From assembly GCA_027315365.1 (NCBI GenBank), contig DAHUYF010000123.1, positions 16,843-80,842 on the forward strand: DNA of 64,000 nucleotides, given 5' to 3'. Both the position numbers and the translations under genes were made by a program. Below, piece by piece: positions 42,629 through 51,295 of this stretch (position 1 is its first letter; the number at the start of each line of letters is the position of its first letter). Origin of the DNA: Rhodospirillales bacterium (lineage in GTDB: Bacteria; Pseudomonadota; Alphaproteobacteria; ATCC43930; CGMCC-115725). Below the pieces are notes generated by a model, which saw only the letters and a list, made by a program, of their open reading frames with translations, did no database searches and was not told the DNA's origin.

Positions 42629-43765
42629 TCAATCCAGCTGCTTGCGGAAGGCGCGGGCCGCAAGGTACGCGATGACACCGGCATAGACGATCATCGCCAG
42701 GATCGGCGCGCCGAGATCGAGGAAACCTGACCCCTTGAGGAAAACCGCTTTGAGGATGGTGACGTAATAGCGCGCGAAGACGACATAGGTGATCGCCTGC
42801 ACCGGCAGCGGCATCTGGTCTATGGGAAAGGCGTAGCCGGAAAGCAGCGTCGTCGGCAGTAACGTCACCAGCAGCCCGATTTGAGCCGCGCCGACCTGGT
42901 CACGGATCGCCGTCGAGATCAGGTAGCCGATGCCGAGGACGACGATCAGAAACAACGAGGTGGTGAAGAAGAGGGTCACGAGCGTGCCGCGGAACGGCAC
43001 GGTGAACCAGTAGACGGAGAAGGCGAGGCAGAAGACCGCGTCGAGCAGGCCGATGACGAAGTAGGGAGCGAGCTTGCCGAGCATCAGCTCCATTGGCGTC
43101 ACCGGCGTCGACACCAACAGCTCCATGGTCCCGCGCTCCCATTCCCGCGAGATGGTGAGCGAGGTGAGCTGGGCGCCCACCAGCGCCATGACGAGCGCCA
43201 CCACGCCGGGGATGATGAAATTCCGGCTTTCGAGGTTCTCGTTGAACCAGACGCGCGATTGGGCGTCGACCGGCTGCACCACGTCGGTCGCGCCGCCCTT
43301 CATCGCCGAGGCTTCGACCTGGACGTCGCTGGAGAAGCCACCCACCACTGCTTCGGCATATCCGATCGCGATATTGGCTGTGTTGGTGTCGGTGGCATCG
43401 ACCACCGCCTGCACCGCGCTCGTCCCGGTGTCGCTGAGACGCTCGGTGAAGTCGATCGGAATGACCAGGACGAGCTGGCATTCGCCGCGGTCGAGTGCGC
43501 GGGTAACGTCCCGGTAGTTATCGAAGCCGGCGACGAGCGAAAAATACTCCGATGCCTGGAAACGCTTGATCAGATCCCGGCTGAGCTGGCTCGCCTCGCG
43601 GTCGAAGACGCAGACCGGCAGATGCTTGACGTCGAGGCTGATGCCGTAGCCGAGCAGTATCATCTGCATGAACGGCATGAGGAGCGCGATCATCAGGCTG
43701 ATGGGGTCGCGCCAGACCTGCAACACTTCCTTGACCGCGATCGCCTTGATGCGTCGAACTCTCAC
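42629..43765 (-). CDS. ABC-2 type exporter permease (YbhR/YbhS-like), first copy
   Basis: A 378-residue protein with the same layout as the downstream permease: IKAIAVKEVLQVWRDPISLMIALLMPFMQM helix, a periplasmic loop, then ISREWERGTMELLVSTPVTPMELMLGKLAPYFVIG and four to five more helices. The start is GTG 43765, in a GTGA overlap with the upstream ATPase stop; a longer upstream reading frame is a shadow. The two permeases are clear paralogues but not near-identical. Confidence 0.9.
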   Translation of the reverse strand: MRVRRIKAIAVKEVLQVWRDPISLMIALLMPFMQMILLGYGISLDVKHLPVCVFDREASQLSRDLIKRFQASEYFSLVAGFDNYRDVTRALDRGECQLVLVIPIDFTERLSDTGTSAVQAVVDATDTNTANIAIGYAEAVVGGFSSDVQVEASAMKGGATDVVQPVDAQSRVWFNENLESRNFIIPGVVALVMALVGAQLTSLTISREWERGTMELLVSTPVTPMELMLGKLAPYFVIGLLDAVFCLAFSVYWFTVPFRGTLVTLFFTTSLFLIVVLGIGYLISTAIRDQVGAAQIGLLVTLLPTTLLSGYAFPIDQMPLPVQAITYVVFARYYVTILKAVFLKGSGFLDLGAPILAMIVYAGVIAYLAARAFRKQLD

Positions 43766-44721
43766 GGGCGCGTCCCCTGCCCCGCCGACGACGTGCCCAC
43801 CAGCTGGACGAAGACGTCCTCGATGGTCGGTTCGATGCGCTCGATCCGCGCGACGGCGACGCCGCGCCGCGCAAGATGGTCCGGCAGCGTCGAAAGCGCC
43901 GCGGTCGCGTCTTCCACCAGCAGATGAAGCGCGTTGCCGAACACCGCGACGTCGCCGACGCCGGGCGCCTCCTGCAGGGCCGTTACCGCCGCCCCGATCG
44001 GGTCGCATTCCAGCACCAGGAGATCGCCGCCGAGCTTGCGCTTCTTGAGCGCGCCGGGGCTCGCCATGTCGATCAGCCGGCCGCGGTCGATCAGCGCCAC
44101 GCGATGGCAATACTCGGCCTCGTCCATGTAGTGGGTCGTGACCAGCACCGTGATCCCCTCCGCGGCGAGCGCGTGGATGAGGTCCCAGAAGCGGCGCCGC
44201 GATTCCGGGTCGACACCTGAAGTCGGCTCGTCGAGGAAGAGGATCGGCGGCCGGTGCAGGATGGCGCAGCCCAGGGCCAGCCGCTGTTTCCATCCGCCCG
44301 CCAGCGTGGAGACCAGATGATCCTCGCGGCCGGTCAGCCCTGCCATCTCGACCGAGAAGCGGATGCGCTCGGCCAGGAGCGCATGCGGGACGCGGTAGAT
44401 GCCGCCGAAGAAGCGCAGGTTCTCGCCCACGGTGAGGTCGGTGTAGAGCGAGAATTTCTGCGACATGTAGCCGATATGTTCGCGCACGCCTTCGGGATCG
44501 TGCGCGACGTCGATCCCCGCCACGACGGCGCGGCCTTCAGTCGGTCGCAGGAGACCGCACAGCATGCGGATGACGGTCGATTTGCCGGCGCCGTTCGGGC
44601 CCAGGAACCCCACGATCTCGCCGCGGGCGATGCGGAGGCTGACATGATCGACCGCGGTGAAGCGGCCGAAGCGCTTGACCAGATCCTGCGCGATGATCGG
44701 CGTCTCGAGTGCGGCGGTCAC
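43762..44721 (-). CDS. ABC exporter ATPase (YbhF-like, second)
   Basis: A 319-residue ATPase: Walker A LGPNGAGKST, signature region STLAGGWKQRLALGCAI (LAGGW in place of canonical LSGGQ), Walker B ILFLDEPTSGVDPESRRRFW, switch VLVTTHYMDEAEYC. The C-terminal 80 residues resemble the regulatory extension of drug ABC ATPases. The start is GTG 44721 in GTGA overlap with the preceding ATPase. In Escherichia coli the two halves are fused as YbhF; here they are separate, overlapping genes. Confidence 0.92.
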   Translation of the reverse strand: MTAALETPIIAQDLVKRFGRFTAVDHVSLRIARGEIVGFLGPNGAGKSTVIRMLCGLLRPTEGRAVVAGIDVAHDPEGVREHIGYMSQKFSLYTDLTVGENLRFFGGIYRVPHALLAERIRFSVEMAGLTGREDHLVSTLAGGWKQRLALGCAILHRPPILFLDEPTSGVDPESRRRFWDLIHALAAEGITVLVTTHYMDEAEYCHRVALIDRGRLIDMASPGALKKRKLGGDLLVLECDPIGAAVTALQEAPGVGDVAVFGNALHLLVEDATAALSTLPDHLARRGVAVARIERIEPTIEDVFVQLVGTSSAGQGTRP

Positions 44722-45662
44722 GCTGCCTCCTCGTCCTGCCGGAGGAGCGCCACGAAGAGATCCTCGATAGTGGGCTCCGTACGCGCGACGGCGCCAAAGG
44801 GGACGCCTGCCGAAGCAAGCGCCCGGCGAAGCTCCGGCAGGCGGCGCGCCTCGTCGTCGACCACGGCGCGCACGCCGTCGCCCACCAGCAGGACGCCGGA
44901 GACCCCCTCCAGACCCGCGATCGTATCGCGCACTGCGCGGGCATCCGGCGAGGCGATGGTGAGCAGCACGCCGGGCATCAGCTGCTTGAGCCGGCGCGGC
45001 GTGTCGCAATATTTGAGCCGTCCCTGATGAAGCAAGGCGAGCCGGGTGCAGCGCTCGGCCTCGTCGAGATAGGCGGTCGAGATCAGGATGGTGACGCCGC
45101 TCTCGCGCAAGGAGTAGAGAATCCGCCAGAAATCGCGGCGTGACACCGGATCGACGCCGGTGGTGGGCTCGTCGAGCAGCAGTATCCTGGGGGTATGGAT
45201 GAGCGCGCAGATGAGGCCGAGCTTCTGCTTCATGCCGCCGGAGAGCTGGCCGGCGAGCCGGCGGCGGAACGGCGCCATGTTGGAGGCGGCCAGCAGCGGT
45301 CCGATGCGCTCGTCGCGCAGACGGCGCGGTATCTCGAAAAGATCGGCGTAGAAGCGGATGTTTTCGTCGACGGTGAGATCCTCATAGAGGCCGAAGCGCT
45401 GCGGCATGTAGCTCAGATGCTGCTTGGCGCGTTCGGGATCCGCGATCACGTCGATGCCGTCGATGACGATCCGCCCGCTCTCCGGCGGCATAACCCCCGC
45501 CAGCATGCGCATCACCGTGGTCTTGCCGGCGCCGTCGGGACCGACGAGGCCGAAAATCTCCCCCGCCGCCACGGCAAATTCCAGATCCGCGACGGCGGCG
45601 ACGCCGGCGAAGCGCTTGACCAGCCCCGCCACCTCGATTTGAGCGGCCGCCGGCGCACTCAT
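44718..45662 (-). CDS. ABC exporter ATPase (YbhF-like, first)
   Basis: A 314-residue ATPase with Walker A VGPDGAGKTT, signature QLSGGMKQKLGLICALIH, Walker B ILLLDEPTTGVDPVSRRDFW and switch ILISTAYLDEAERC (the usual switch His appears as Tyr). The ATG at 45662 overlaps the HlyD stop as ATGA. It pairs with the second ATPase as a heterodimer, and the two have different deviations (Gly/Trp in one signature, Ala-Tyr in one switch), which could mean unequal ATP sites. Part of the exporter operon behind the box at 46798. Confidence 0.92.
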   Translation of the reverse strand: MSAPAAAQIEVAGLVKRFAGVAAVADLEFAVAAGEIFGLVGPDGAGKTTVMRMLAGVMPPESGRIVIDGIDVIADPERAKQHLSYMPQRFGLYEDLTVDENIRFYADLFEIPRRLRDERIGPLLAASNMAPFRRRLAGQLSGGMKQKLGLICALIHTPRILLLDEPTTGVDPVSRRDFWRILYSLRESGVTILISTAYLDEAERCTRLALLHQGRLKYCDTPRRLKQLMPGVLLTIASPDARAVRDTIAGLEGVSGVLLVGDGVRAVVDDEARRLPELRRALASAGVPFGAVARTEPTIEDLFVALLRQDEEAA

Positions 45663-46762
45663 GGCGTCGGCAGGTCGATGGCGGCATCCGCCGGCATGCC
45701 AGGAACGAGCTCGTGCGTGGGATTGTAGATGTCGATCTTGATGCGATAGACCAGCGTCACGCGTTCGGCATGGGTCTCGACCGTCTTGGGCGTGAACTCG
45801 GCGCTCGAAGCGATGAAGGAGACGCGGCCGCGATAGACCTTGCCGGGATAAGTATCGGTCGTGACCGACGCGCTGGCGCCAAGGCGCACGCGGGCGATGT
45901 CAGTCTCGTTGATGTAGGCCCTGAGCCACACATGGTCGAGATCGGCGAAGGTCACCACCGGCGTACCCGGCGCGGCGATCTCGCCGAGCTCGGCCTGACG
46001 CACGAGAATCACGCCGTCGAAGGGTGCGACGAGCGTCGTGTAGCCGAGCACGATGCGGGCCAACGCCGCCGACTCCTCGGCGTTATGGATATTCGCCTGG
46101 GCGAGATCGATGTTCCGCATGGCGGCGAGCTCGAGCGCCTGGTCGCGCTCCAGCGCAGCCTGCGACTGCTTGAGCACCGCCGCCGCCTGGTCGCGCGTCT
46201 GGGTGGAAACGATCTTGCCGCGGCTCCATAGGGACTGATAGCGGTCGTAGTCGAGCTTGCGCAGCGCAAGATCGGCCTGATCGCTGACCACCGTTTTCTG
46301 GGCGGCCACCAGATTCTGCTCCGCCATCGCGAGCTGACGCCGCTGAACGTCCAGCGCCGCGTCGGCGATCACCACCTGCTGCCGATAGTCGGAATCGTCG
46401 ACCCGGGCGATCAGCGTCCCCGCGGCAAGCCACTGGCCTTCGTCGAAGGGCAGCTCGACGATGCGCGACTGCACCGTCTTGAAGCCGACCACGCTCTCGT
46501 GAGCCTCGATGTTGCCCGATACGGTCAAACTGGTCCGCGGGATCGACAGGCCAAGCCAGCCTTGCCAAGTAGCATGCCACTCCCATGCGGCCGCGCCGAC
46601 CGCCGCAAGGATGGCCAGAGCGGCAACCGCGATCCAGCGGGGCCTCGAATGCGTGCGGCCGCGGACCGTCGACGGCGCCGGGGGCGGCGCGCGCACCTCG
46701 CCGCGCCCCGCAGGCGGCGCGGCAGGCGGCGGCAACTCGGTGACGGCGCTTTGCTTTTCCAT
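45659..46762 (-). CDS. HlyD-type membrane fusion protein (YbhG-like)
   Basis: A 367-residue periplasmic adaptor with a cytosolic Pro-rich N-terminus, one membrane anchor (IAVAALAILAAVGAAAWEW, about 43-62), a biotinyl-lipoyl-like domain (LTVSGNIEAHESVVGFK), a long alpha hairpin (about 135-245) and a second lipoyl half (TTLVAPFDGVILVRQAELGEIAAPG). The operon order HlyD-ATPase-ATPase-permease-permease matches the YbhGFSR type. It is the first gene; ATG 46762 has no good ribosome site. The box at 46798-46811 would place a -41.5 start one base before the ATG, so leaderless translation or a different start is possible. Confidence 0.92.
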   Translation of the reverse strand: MEKQSAVTELPPPAAPPAGRGEVRAPPPAPSTVRGRTHSRPRWIAVAALAILAAVGAAAWEWHATWQGWLGLSIPRTSLTVSGNIEAHESVVGFKTVQSRIVELPFDEGQWLAAGTLIARVDDSDYRQQVVIADAALDVQRRQLAMAEQNLVAAQKTVVSDQADLALRKLDYDRYQSLWSRGKIVSTQTRDQAAAVLKQSQAALERDQALELAAMRNIDLAQANIHNAEESAALARIVLGYTTLVAPFDGVILVRQAELGEIAAPGTPVVTFADLDHVWLRAYINETDIARVRLGASASVTTDTYPGKVYRGRVSFIASSAEFTPKTVETHAERVTLVYRIKIDIYNPTHELVPGMPADAAIDLPTP

Positions 46763-46797
46763 GCTTTTGGCCCTAATCGAAAGCGCCGGTCGCTTCC

Positions 46798-46811
46798 TTG
46801 ATGTGGGTCAA
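46798..46811. promoter_or_regulatory. FNR/FixK-type box for the exporter operon (TTGATGTGGGTCAA)
   Basis: Exact TTGA-N6-TCAA, centred 43 bp before the HlyD-like start. Confidence 0.75.
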
Positions 46812-46867
46812 CCGAGCCGCCAAGCCTGTTCCCCGGTCCCTCGGCGGTTCGTCTGTCGCGCAGGCTC

Positions 46868-47032
46868 CTAGGGGAGGATGCCGTGCAGGATCTCTCCGCC
46901 GACCGCCCGCTGCGGCCCGGTGTAGGAGGGGCTGGGCATGGAAAAGACATCGGGCGGGTTGGGTTCGCTCGGTGCAGGTGACGCGCACGCCGCTGCGAGG
47001 CAACCTAGAATCAGGACCATGACGAAACGCAT
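46868..47032 (-). CDS. 54-residue predicted lipoprotein or exported peptide
   Basis: The ATG at 47032 is preceded by GGAGGTG at ideal spacing. MRFVMVLILGCLAAACASPA looks like a signal with lipobox LAAAC, followed by a Pro/Ser-rich, 35-residue mature part ending GGEILHGILP. It is too short for a known family. A degenerate FNR/FixK box at 47084 lies at the correct distance (17-nt leader). Small lipoproteins near exporters may be envelope adaptors, but the function is unknown. It is transcribed in the same direction as the exporter operon, upstream of it. Confidence 0.65.
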   Translation of the reverse strand: MRFVMVLILGCLAAACASPAPSEPNPPDVFSMPSPSYTGPQRAVGGEILHGILP

Positions 47033-47083
47033 GTTCACCTCCACATCGTGAGGTGCATCAGGGCGTTTCCCGTGATGGAGCGC

Positions 47084-47097
47084 ATTGACCTAGCGCA
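47084..47097. promoter_or_regulatory. Degenerate FNR/FixK-type box (TTGACCTAGCGCAA)
   Basis: The second half-site is GCAA rather than TCAA. The spacing to the lipoprotein gene fits the pattern of the perfect copies, which is the main reason to list it. Confidence 0.4.
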
Positions 47098-47139
47098 AAG
47101 CTGAGATGCATCGCCGCACGGGGGCTTGCGCCAGACGCC

Positions 47140-47543
47140 TCATTGCATCGGCGCGGCCCGCCATCCCGAGGGGCAGGCGCCGACATAGGGGTAGTATTGC
47201 CGATAGGCATCGCACCAATACCACCGGCCGGCGACGCCGCCCGGCGGGAGGAACGGCGCCGGATAGGGATAGACCGGCCCCGGGTACCAGTACCAATTCG
47301 GGCCGACGATCCACCACCAGCCAAGGCGACCGCCATAAGGGCATGCCACCAATGGCCGCTGTCCCAATAGCCGTAATCGAAATGGCGACTGTCGCCATGC
47401 CAGCCGGGATGCGCGTGCCAGACGCCGTCGCCGCCGCCCCAGTGTCCCGGCGACCCGACATGTTGGGCCGTGGCCGGCGCCGAAAGCGCCAGGGCGCAGA
47501 CCCATGCCATGGCAAGCGCCGCTAATTGCCGTCGTAAGTGCAT
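47140..47543 (-). pseudogene. Frameshifted gene for a Trp/Tyr/Pro-rich exported protein
   Basis: From ATG 47543 (behind GAGGCGAC) one frame gives a clear signal peptide (MHLRRQLAALAMAWVCALAL..APATAQ) and a His/Trp/Gly-rich stretch ending DSGHWWH. A second frame continues with PYGGRLGWWWIVGPNWYWYPGPVYPYPAPF and ends at 47140 with DAYRQYYPYVGACPSGW. These two parts together match a known class of short exported proteins that have this continuous pattern. The shift lies near 47338-47345, where one missing base would restore the frame. This could be a real lesion or a sequencing error. The box at 47620 is upstream. Confidence 0.7.
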
Positions 47544-47619
47544 GATGTCGCCTCGCTCGCTCGGCGCGCCTGATCTGGCCGGCACGTCCTCACGCTAGGC
47601 GGACCGCCGCGCGTCGAGC

Positions 47620-47633
47620 TTGACATGGATCAA
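47620..47633. promoter_or_regulatory. FNR/FixK-type box (TTGACATGGATCAA)
   Basis: Exact palindrome between the frameshifted exported-protein gene (minus) and the membrane protein gene (plus); it could serve either, with inferred leaders of about 42 and 36 nt. Confidence 0.75.
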
Positions 47634-47703
47634 GGCGGCCGGCGCCCGCGCGGCGAATGCTACGCAAGACAGCCGCTCTCCACGCCCTGCGGAGCACCCG
47701 GCA

Positions 47704-48207
47704 ATGCAAACGATCCGTGGCGCGCCCGGCGCCGCCCCTGAAAAATCGCCAACGACGGCACGGAAAGGCCCTGCCGGCGGCAGCGCGCTTCCCGGCCGCA
47801 TGCTCGTCGCACTCCTCATGGCATGGTTCCTGATCGCCTTGTCCGCGCTGATCCACGCCGCCGCGGCGGCCACGCTCGGCGGCGGCTGGAGCTCCCTCGG
47901 GGCGATGTGGCTCGCCGCCATCGTCGCCACCTCCGTCGCCGTCTGGCGCGCGCGCAGCCGCGTGGCGGCGTGGCGGCGCATGTGCTTCCTCAACGGTCTC
48001 GCCAGCCTCGGTCTGCTTGCCGCCGGCGCCGCCGATATCGTCGGCCCGGACGGTCCGTCCGAGATCATCTGGCCGAGCGGACCGGTTCTTGGCTTCTCGA
48101 TCGCGTCAGCCGTGCTGGCGATCGCCGGCTTGCTGCTCGCGGCGCTGTTCTTTGCCGTCTGGTACCTGCAGGCCCGGCACGATGCCGGGTTGAACGAGGC
48201 CGCCTAG
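47704..48207 (+). CDS. Membrane protein, unknown
   Basis: A 167-residue protein starting at ATG 47704 with GGAG nearby. After a 40-residue hydrophilic N-terminus there are four likely helices (MLVALLMAWFLIALSALIHAAAAATL; SLGAMWLAAIVATSVAVW; MCFLNGLASLGLLAAGAADIV; SIASAVLAIAGLLLAALFFAVWYL). I do not recognise a family. The Met at 47704 is preferred over a TTG inside the box. It lies behind an FNR/FixK box and precedes the molybdenum hydroxylase operon by 200 bp. Confidence 0.7.
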   Translation: MQTIRGAPGAAPEKSPTTARKGPAGGSALPGRMLVALLMAWFLIALSALIHAAAAATLGGGWSSLGAMWLAAIVATSVAVWRARSRVAAWRRMCFLNGLASLGLLAAGAADIVGPDGPSEIIWPSGPVLGFSIASAVLAIAGLLLAALFFAVWYLQARHDAGLNEAA

Positions 48208-48406
48208 CCGGCGCCGGCGGGTGATGATGGGCGTTCTCGATCCGGTCGATGAGATGTCGGTGATGCGAACATCGCTTTCGATCCGGCCGGAAGCGGCAGC
48301 AAGAGAGGCCCGGACATGCCGATTTCCCCTCGGGCCGCGCAGCGCCGCAGGATCTGTCGCGCCGCTCCTTTCTTCGCGGCCTGCCGTGACCGGCACAGGA
48401 GCAATC

Positions 48407-48952
48407 ATGATCAATGCCGTATCAGCGCTCACAGGCCGGGCGGAAGCGCCGGATAGCGCCGCCCCGCCGAGCGTCGGGCCCGACCCGCTGGCCATCGCCA
48501 TGACGGTCAACGGCGCCGCTCGCTCGTTGCAGGTAGAGCCGCGCATGACGTTGGCCGAGGCGCTGCGCGGGCCGCTCGGCCTCACGGGCACCAAGATCGC
48601 CTGCAATCGTGGCGCATGCTCCGCCTGCACCGTCTGGCTCGACGGCGTTCCCATCTGCTCCTGCACAGTCCTCGCCGTCGAGATCGGCACGCGCCGCGTC
48701 ACGACGATCGAGGGTCTCGCGCGAGGCGACGCACTGCATCCGGTGCAGGCGGCCTTCATCGCGCATGACGCCCTGCAATGCGGCTTCTGCACGCCGGGGA
48801 TGGTGATGAGCTGCGCCGCGCTCGTCGAGCGCCAGCCCGACCTGACGGCCGACGACGTCCGCGCCGCGATCAGCGGCCATTATTGCCGTTGCGGCACCTA
48901 CCCGCATGTCGTTGCCGCGACGCTCGCTGCGGCCAGAACGCGAAAGGAATGA
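48407..48952 (+). CDS. [2Fe-2S] subunit of a molybdenum hydroxylase (PaoA/YagT-like)
   Basis: A 181-residue protein starting at ATG 48407 behind CAGGAG. A plant-type [2Fe-2S] domain (GTKIACNRGACSACTVWLDGVPICSC) is followed by the second cluster domain (CGFCTPGMVMSCAALV and GHYCRCGTYPHVV), the normal layout of xanthine-oxidase-family iron-sulfur subunits. Escherichia coli PaoA has a Tat signal; no twin-Arg signal is seen here or in the upstream in-frame extension, so a cytosolic enzyme is predicted. Its stop overlaps the next gene start (ATGA). Confidence 0.92.
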   Translation: MINAVSALTGRAEAPDSAAPPSVGPDPLAIAMTVNGAARSLQVEPRMTLAEALRGPLGLTGTKIACNRGACSACTVWLDGVPICSCTVLAVEIGTRRVTTIEGLARGDALHPVQAAFIAHDALQCGFCTPGMVMSCAALVERQPDLTADDVRAAISGHYCRCGTYPHVVAATLAAARTRKE

Positions 48953-51291
48953 CGATGGCGAGCGACGACAAGCCGCACGCCGAACGCTTTCCCTTCGGCA
49001 TCGTAGGCGCCGGGCTCGGCGTCGTGACGCGACAGCTCCCACCGGACGAACCGCCACCGCTCGCGCCCAATGCCGATCTTGCCGTGATCGGAAGGCCGGT
49101 GCCGCGACAGAACGGCCGCGCCAAAGTCACGGGCGCCACCCGCTTCACGGTCGATATCAGCCTGCCGGGCATGCTGCACGGCCGGATCCTGCGCTCGCCG
49201 CTGGCGCATGCGGAGATCCACGGCATCGACGTCACCGCAGCCGCACGCCACCCCGGCACCCGGGCCGTTCTGGTCGTCGCCCGGCCGGACGAGCTGACGG
49301 GAGCGACCCTGCGCTATGTTGGCGCGCCCGTGGCCGCGGTCGCTGCCGTATCCATGGTGGCTGCGGCGGAGGCGCTGCGCCTGATCCGGGTCGACTACCA
49401 GTCGCTTCCCTTCGTCGCCGACATGGATGAGGCGCGCAACGCAACAGCGCCACCGGTCTTCGATGCCGCCTCGGCTCCCGCCGGCTATGCTTCCGGCTTT
49501 CCCGCGCGGCTCAATCTGCCGCTCGACGGCAATGTGCGCGGACCGGCCACCGACGGAAGGGGCGATACAGCGGAAGGCTTCGCCGAGGCGGACCTCGTCG
49601 TCGAGGGCGAGTATCGCACTCAGGTGCAGACACATTGCTGCCTCGAGCCGCACGCGATCGTAGCCGACTGGCGGGCCGACGGGCTCACCGTCTACATGTC
49701 CACCCAGTTCACCGCCGGCGTCCGGCACGAGCTTGCCGAGGCCTTCGGCCTGCCGCTCGACCGCGTGCGCGTGATCGTCGACGGCATGGGCGGCGGCTTC
49801 GGCTCGAAATCAACGCTCGGCAGTTACGGTCGCATCGCGGTCGCGCTCTCGCGCCAGGCGCAGGCGCCGGTACGACTGGTGCTCGATCGGCAAGAAGAGC
49901 AGATGGATTCCGGCAACCGTCCTGCAACCTGGCAGCGCCTTCGCATCGGCGCGAAGCGGGACGGCTCGCTTACGGCGATCTCCCTGGTGAGCTATGGTAC
50001 CGCCGGTGTCGCACTCGGCGCGGGCGTCGGCAATGTCGCGCAGGCGCTTTACGCCTGCCCCAATTTCGCAGCCGCGCAATACGACGTCTTCACCAATGCC
50101 AGCCCCGGCTGCGCCATGCGCGCACCCGGCAATGCGCCGGGCGCCTTCGGGCTCGAGCAGGCGATCGACGAGCTGGCCGAGCGGCTGCAGCTCGATCCGT
50201 TGACGCTGCGCGACCACATCGATCCGAGCCCGGTGCGGCGCGAGGAGCGGCGCATCGGCGCGGAACGGATCGGTTGGCGACGACGGCACGCACCGGGCGC
50301 CGATCCCGGGCCCATCAAGCGCGGAATGGGCGTCGCGCAATCGCTTTGGGGCGCCAATGTGCAGACCAATTCGGCGTGCGAGGTACGGGTGATGCGCGAC
50401 GGTTCCGTCGAGGTGCTGTCGAGCGTGCAGGATATCGGAACCGGTATCGGCACGGTGCTCGCCCAGACCGTCGCCGAGGTGCTGGGGCTTCATTCGGAGG
50501 CGATCACGGTCCGCATCGGCGACACGGAATTCCCGGCGGGGCCGCCTTCCTATGGCAGCCGCACCACCGCCTCGATCACGCCGCCGGCCCGCGCCGCGGC
50601 CTGGCGCGTCCTCCGACCCCTGTTCCGCGAGGCGGCGCTCGCCTTGAATGCCGCCGCGGAAGATATGGCCGTGCGCGACGGGCGCATCCTCGTCCGCGGC
50701 GATTCCGGGCGAAGCATCGATTTTCGCGACGCCGCCGCCCGGCTGCGCACCGACCGTATCAGCGCGGTCGCCTCCCGCAGCGACGATTATGGCGGATTCC
50801 GGTGGCGGATGGCGGATGCGGCGCAGGCGCGGCAGGATCTCGGGGGCGTCCAATTCGCCGCGGTGGCGGTCGATACCGAGACCGGCGTCATCCGCGTCGA
50901 GCGCGTGGTGGCGGTCCAGGATTGCGGCCGGCCGATGAACCCGCTGCTGATCGAAAGCCAGGTGCAAGGCGGCGTTCTGATGGGGCTCTCCTATGCCCTC
51001 TTCGAGGAGCGCATCCTCGACCGTCATACCGGCCGCATGGTCAACCCGAATCTCGAGCAATACAAGCTTGCCGGTGCGTGCGACACGCCTGCGATCGATG
51101 TCGTGGTCCTGGAGAATTATCAGGCAAACAGCGCCACCGACGCCTATGGCATCGCCGAGCCCGCCAACATCGCCACCGCTCCCGCGATCGCAAACGCGGT
51201 CTACAACGCGATCGGCCTACGCCTGCGCGCGCTGCCGATGACGCCGGCGGCGGTCCTCGCCGCGCTCGGCAAGTTTCCTGCGAGGAGCTGA
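48949..51291 (+). CDS. Molybdopterin-binding subunit of a molybdenum hydroxylase (PaoC/YagR-like)
   Basis: A 780-residue catalytic subunit of the xanthine dehydrogenase/aldehyde oxidase family. GRPVPRQNGRAKVTGATRFTVDI opens the family; molybdopterin contacts are suggested by GMGGGFGSKST and SVQDIGTGIGTVLAQ, and the catalytic Glu by YGIAEPANIATAPAIANAVY. It lacks an extended N-terminal fusion and, like PaoC, is probably part of a three-subunit enzyme oxidising aldehydes or purine-like compounds. The start ATG 48949 overlaps the preceding stop; ATG 48955 is an alternative. The substrate cannot be read from the sequence. Confidence 0.93.
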   Translation: MTMASDDKPHAERFPFGIVGAGLGVVTRQLPPDEPPPLAPNADLAVIGRPVPRQNGRAKVTGATRFTVDISLPGMLHGRILRSPLAHAEIHGIDVTAAARHPGTRAVLVVARPDELTGATLRYVGAPVAAVAAVSMVAAAEALRLIRVDYQSLPFVADMDEARNATAPPVFDAASAPAGYASGFPARLNLPLDGNVRGPATDGRGDTAEGFAEADLVVEGEYRTQVQTHCCLEPHAIVADWRADGLTVYMSTQFTAGVRHELAEAFGLPLDRVRVIVDGMGGGFGSKSTLGSYGRIAVALSRQAQAPVRLVLDRQEEQMDSGNRPATWQRLRIGAKRDGSLTAISLVSYGTAGVALGAGVGNVAQALYACPNFAAAQYDVFTNASPGCAMRAPGNAPGAFGLEQAIDELAERLQLDPLTLRDHIDPSPVRREERRIGAERIGWRRRHAPGADPGPIKRGMGVAQSLWGANVQTNSACEVRVMRDGSVEVLSSVQDIGTGIGTVLAQTVAEVLGLHSEAITVRIGDTEFPAGPPSYGSRTTASITPPARAAAWRVLRPLFREAALALNAAAEDMAVRDGRILVRGDSGRSIDFRDAAARLRTDRISAVASRSDDYGGFRWRMADAAQARQDLGGVQFAAVAVDTETGVIRVERVVAVQDCGRPMNPLLIESQVQGGVLMGLSYALFEERILDRHTGRMVNPNLEQYKLAGACDTPAIDVVVLENYQANSATDAYGIAEPANIATAPAIANAVYNAIGLRLRALPMTPAAVLAALGKFPARS

Positions 51292-51295
51292 GGCC

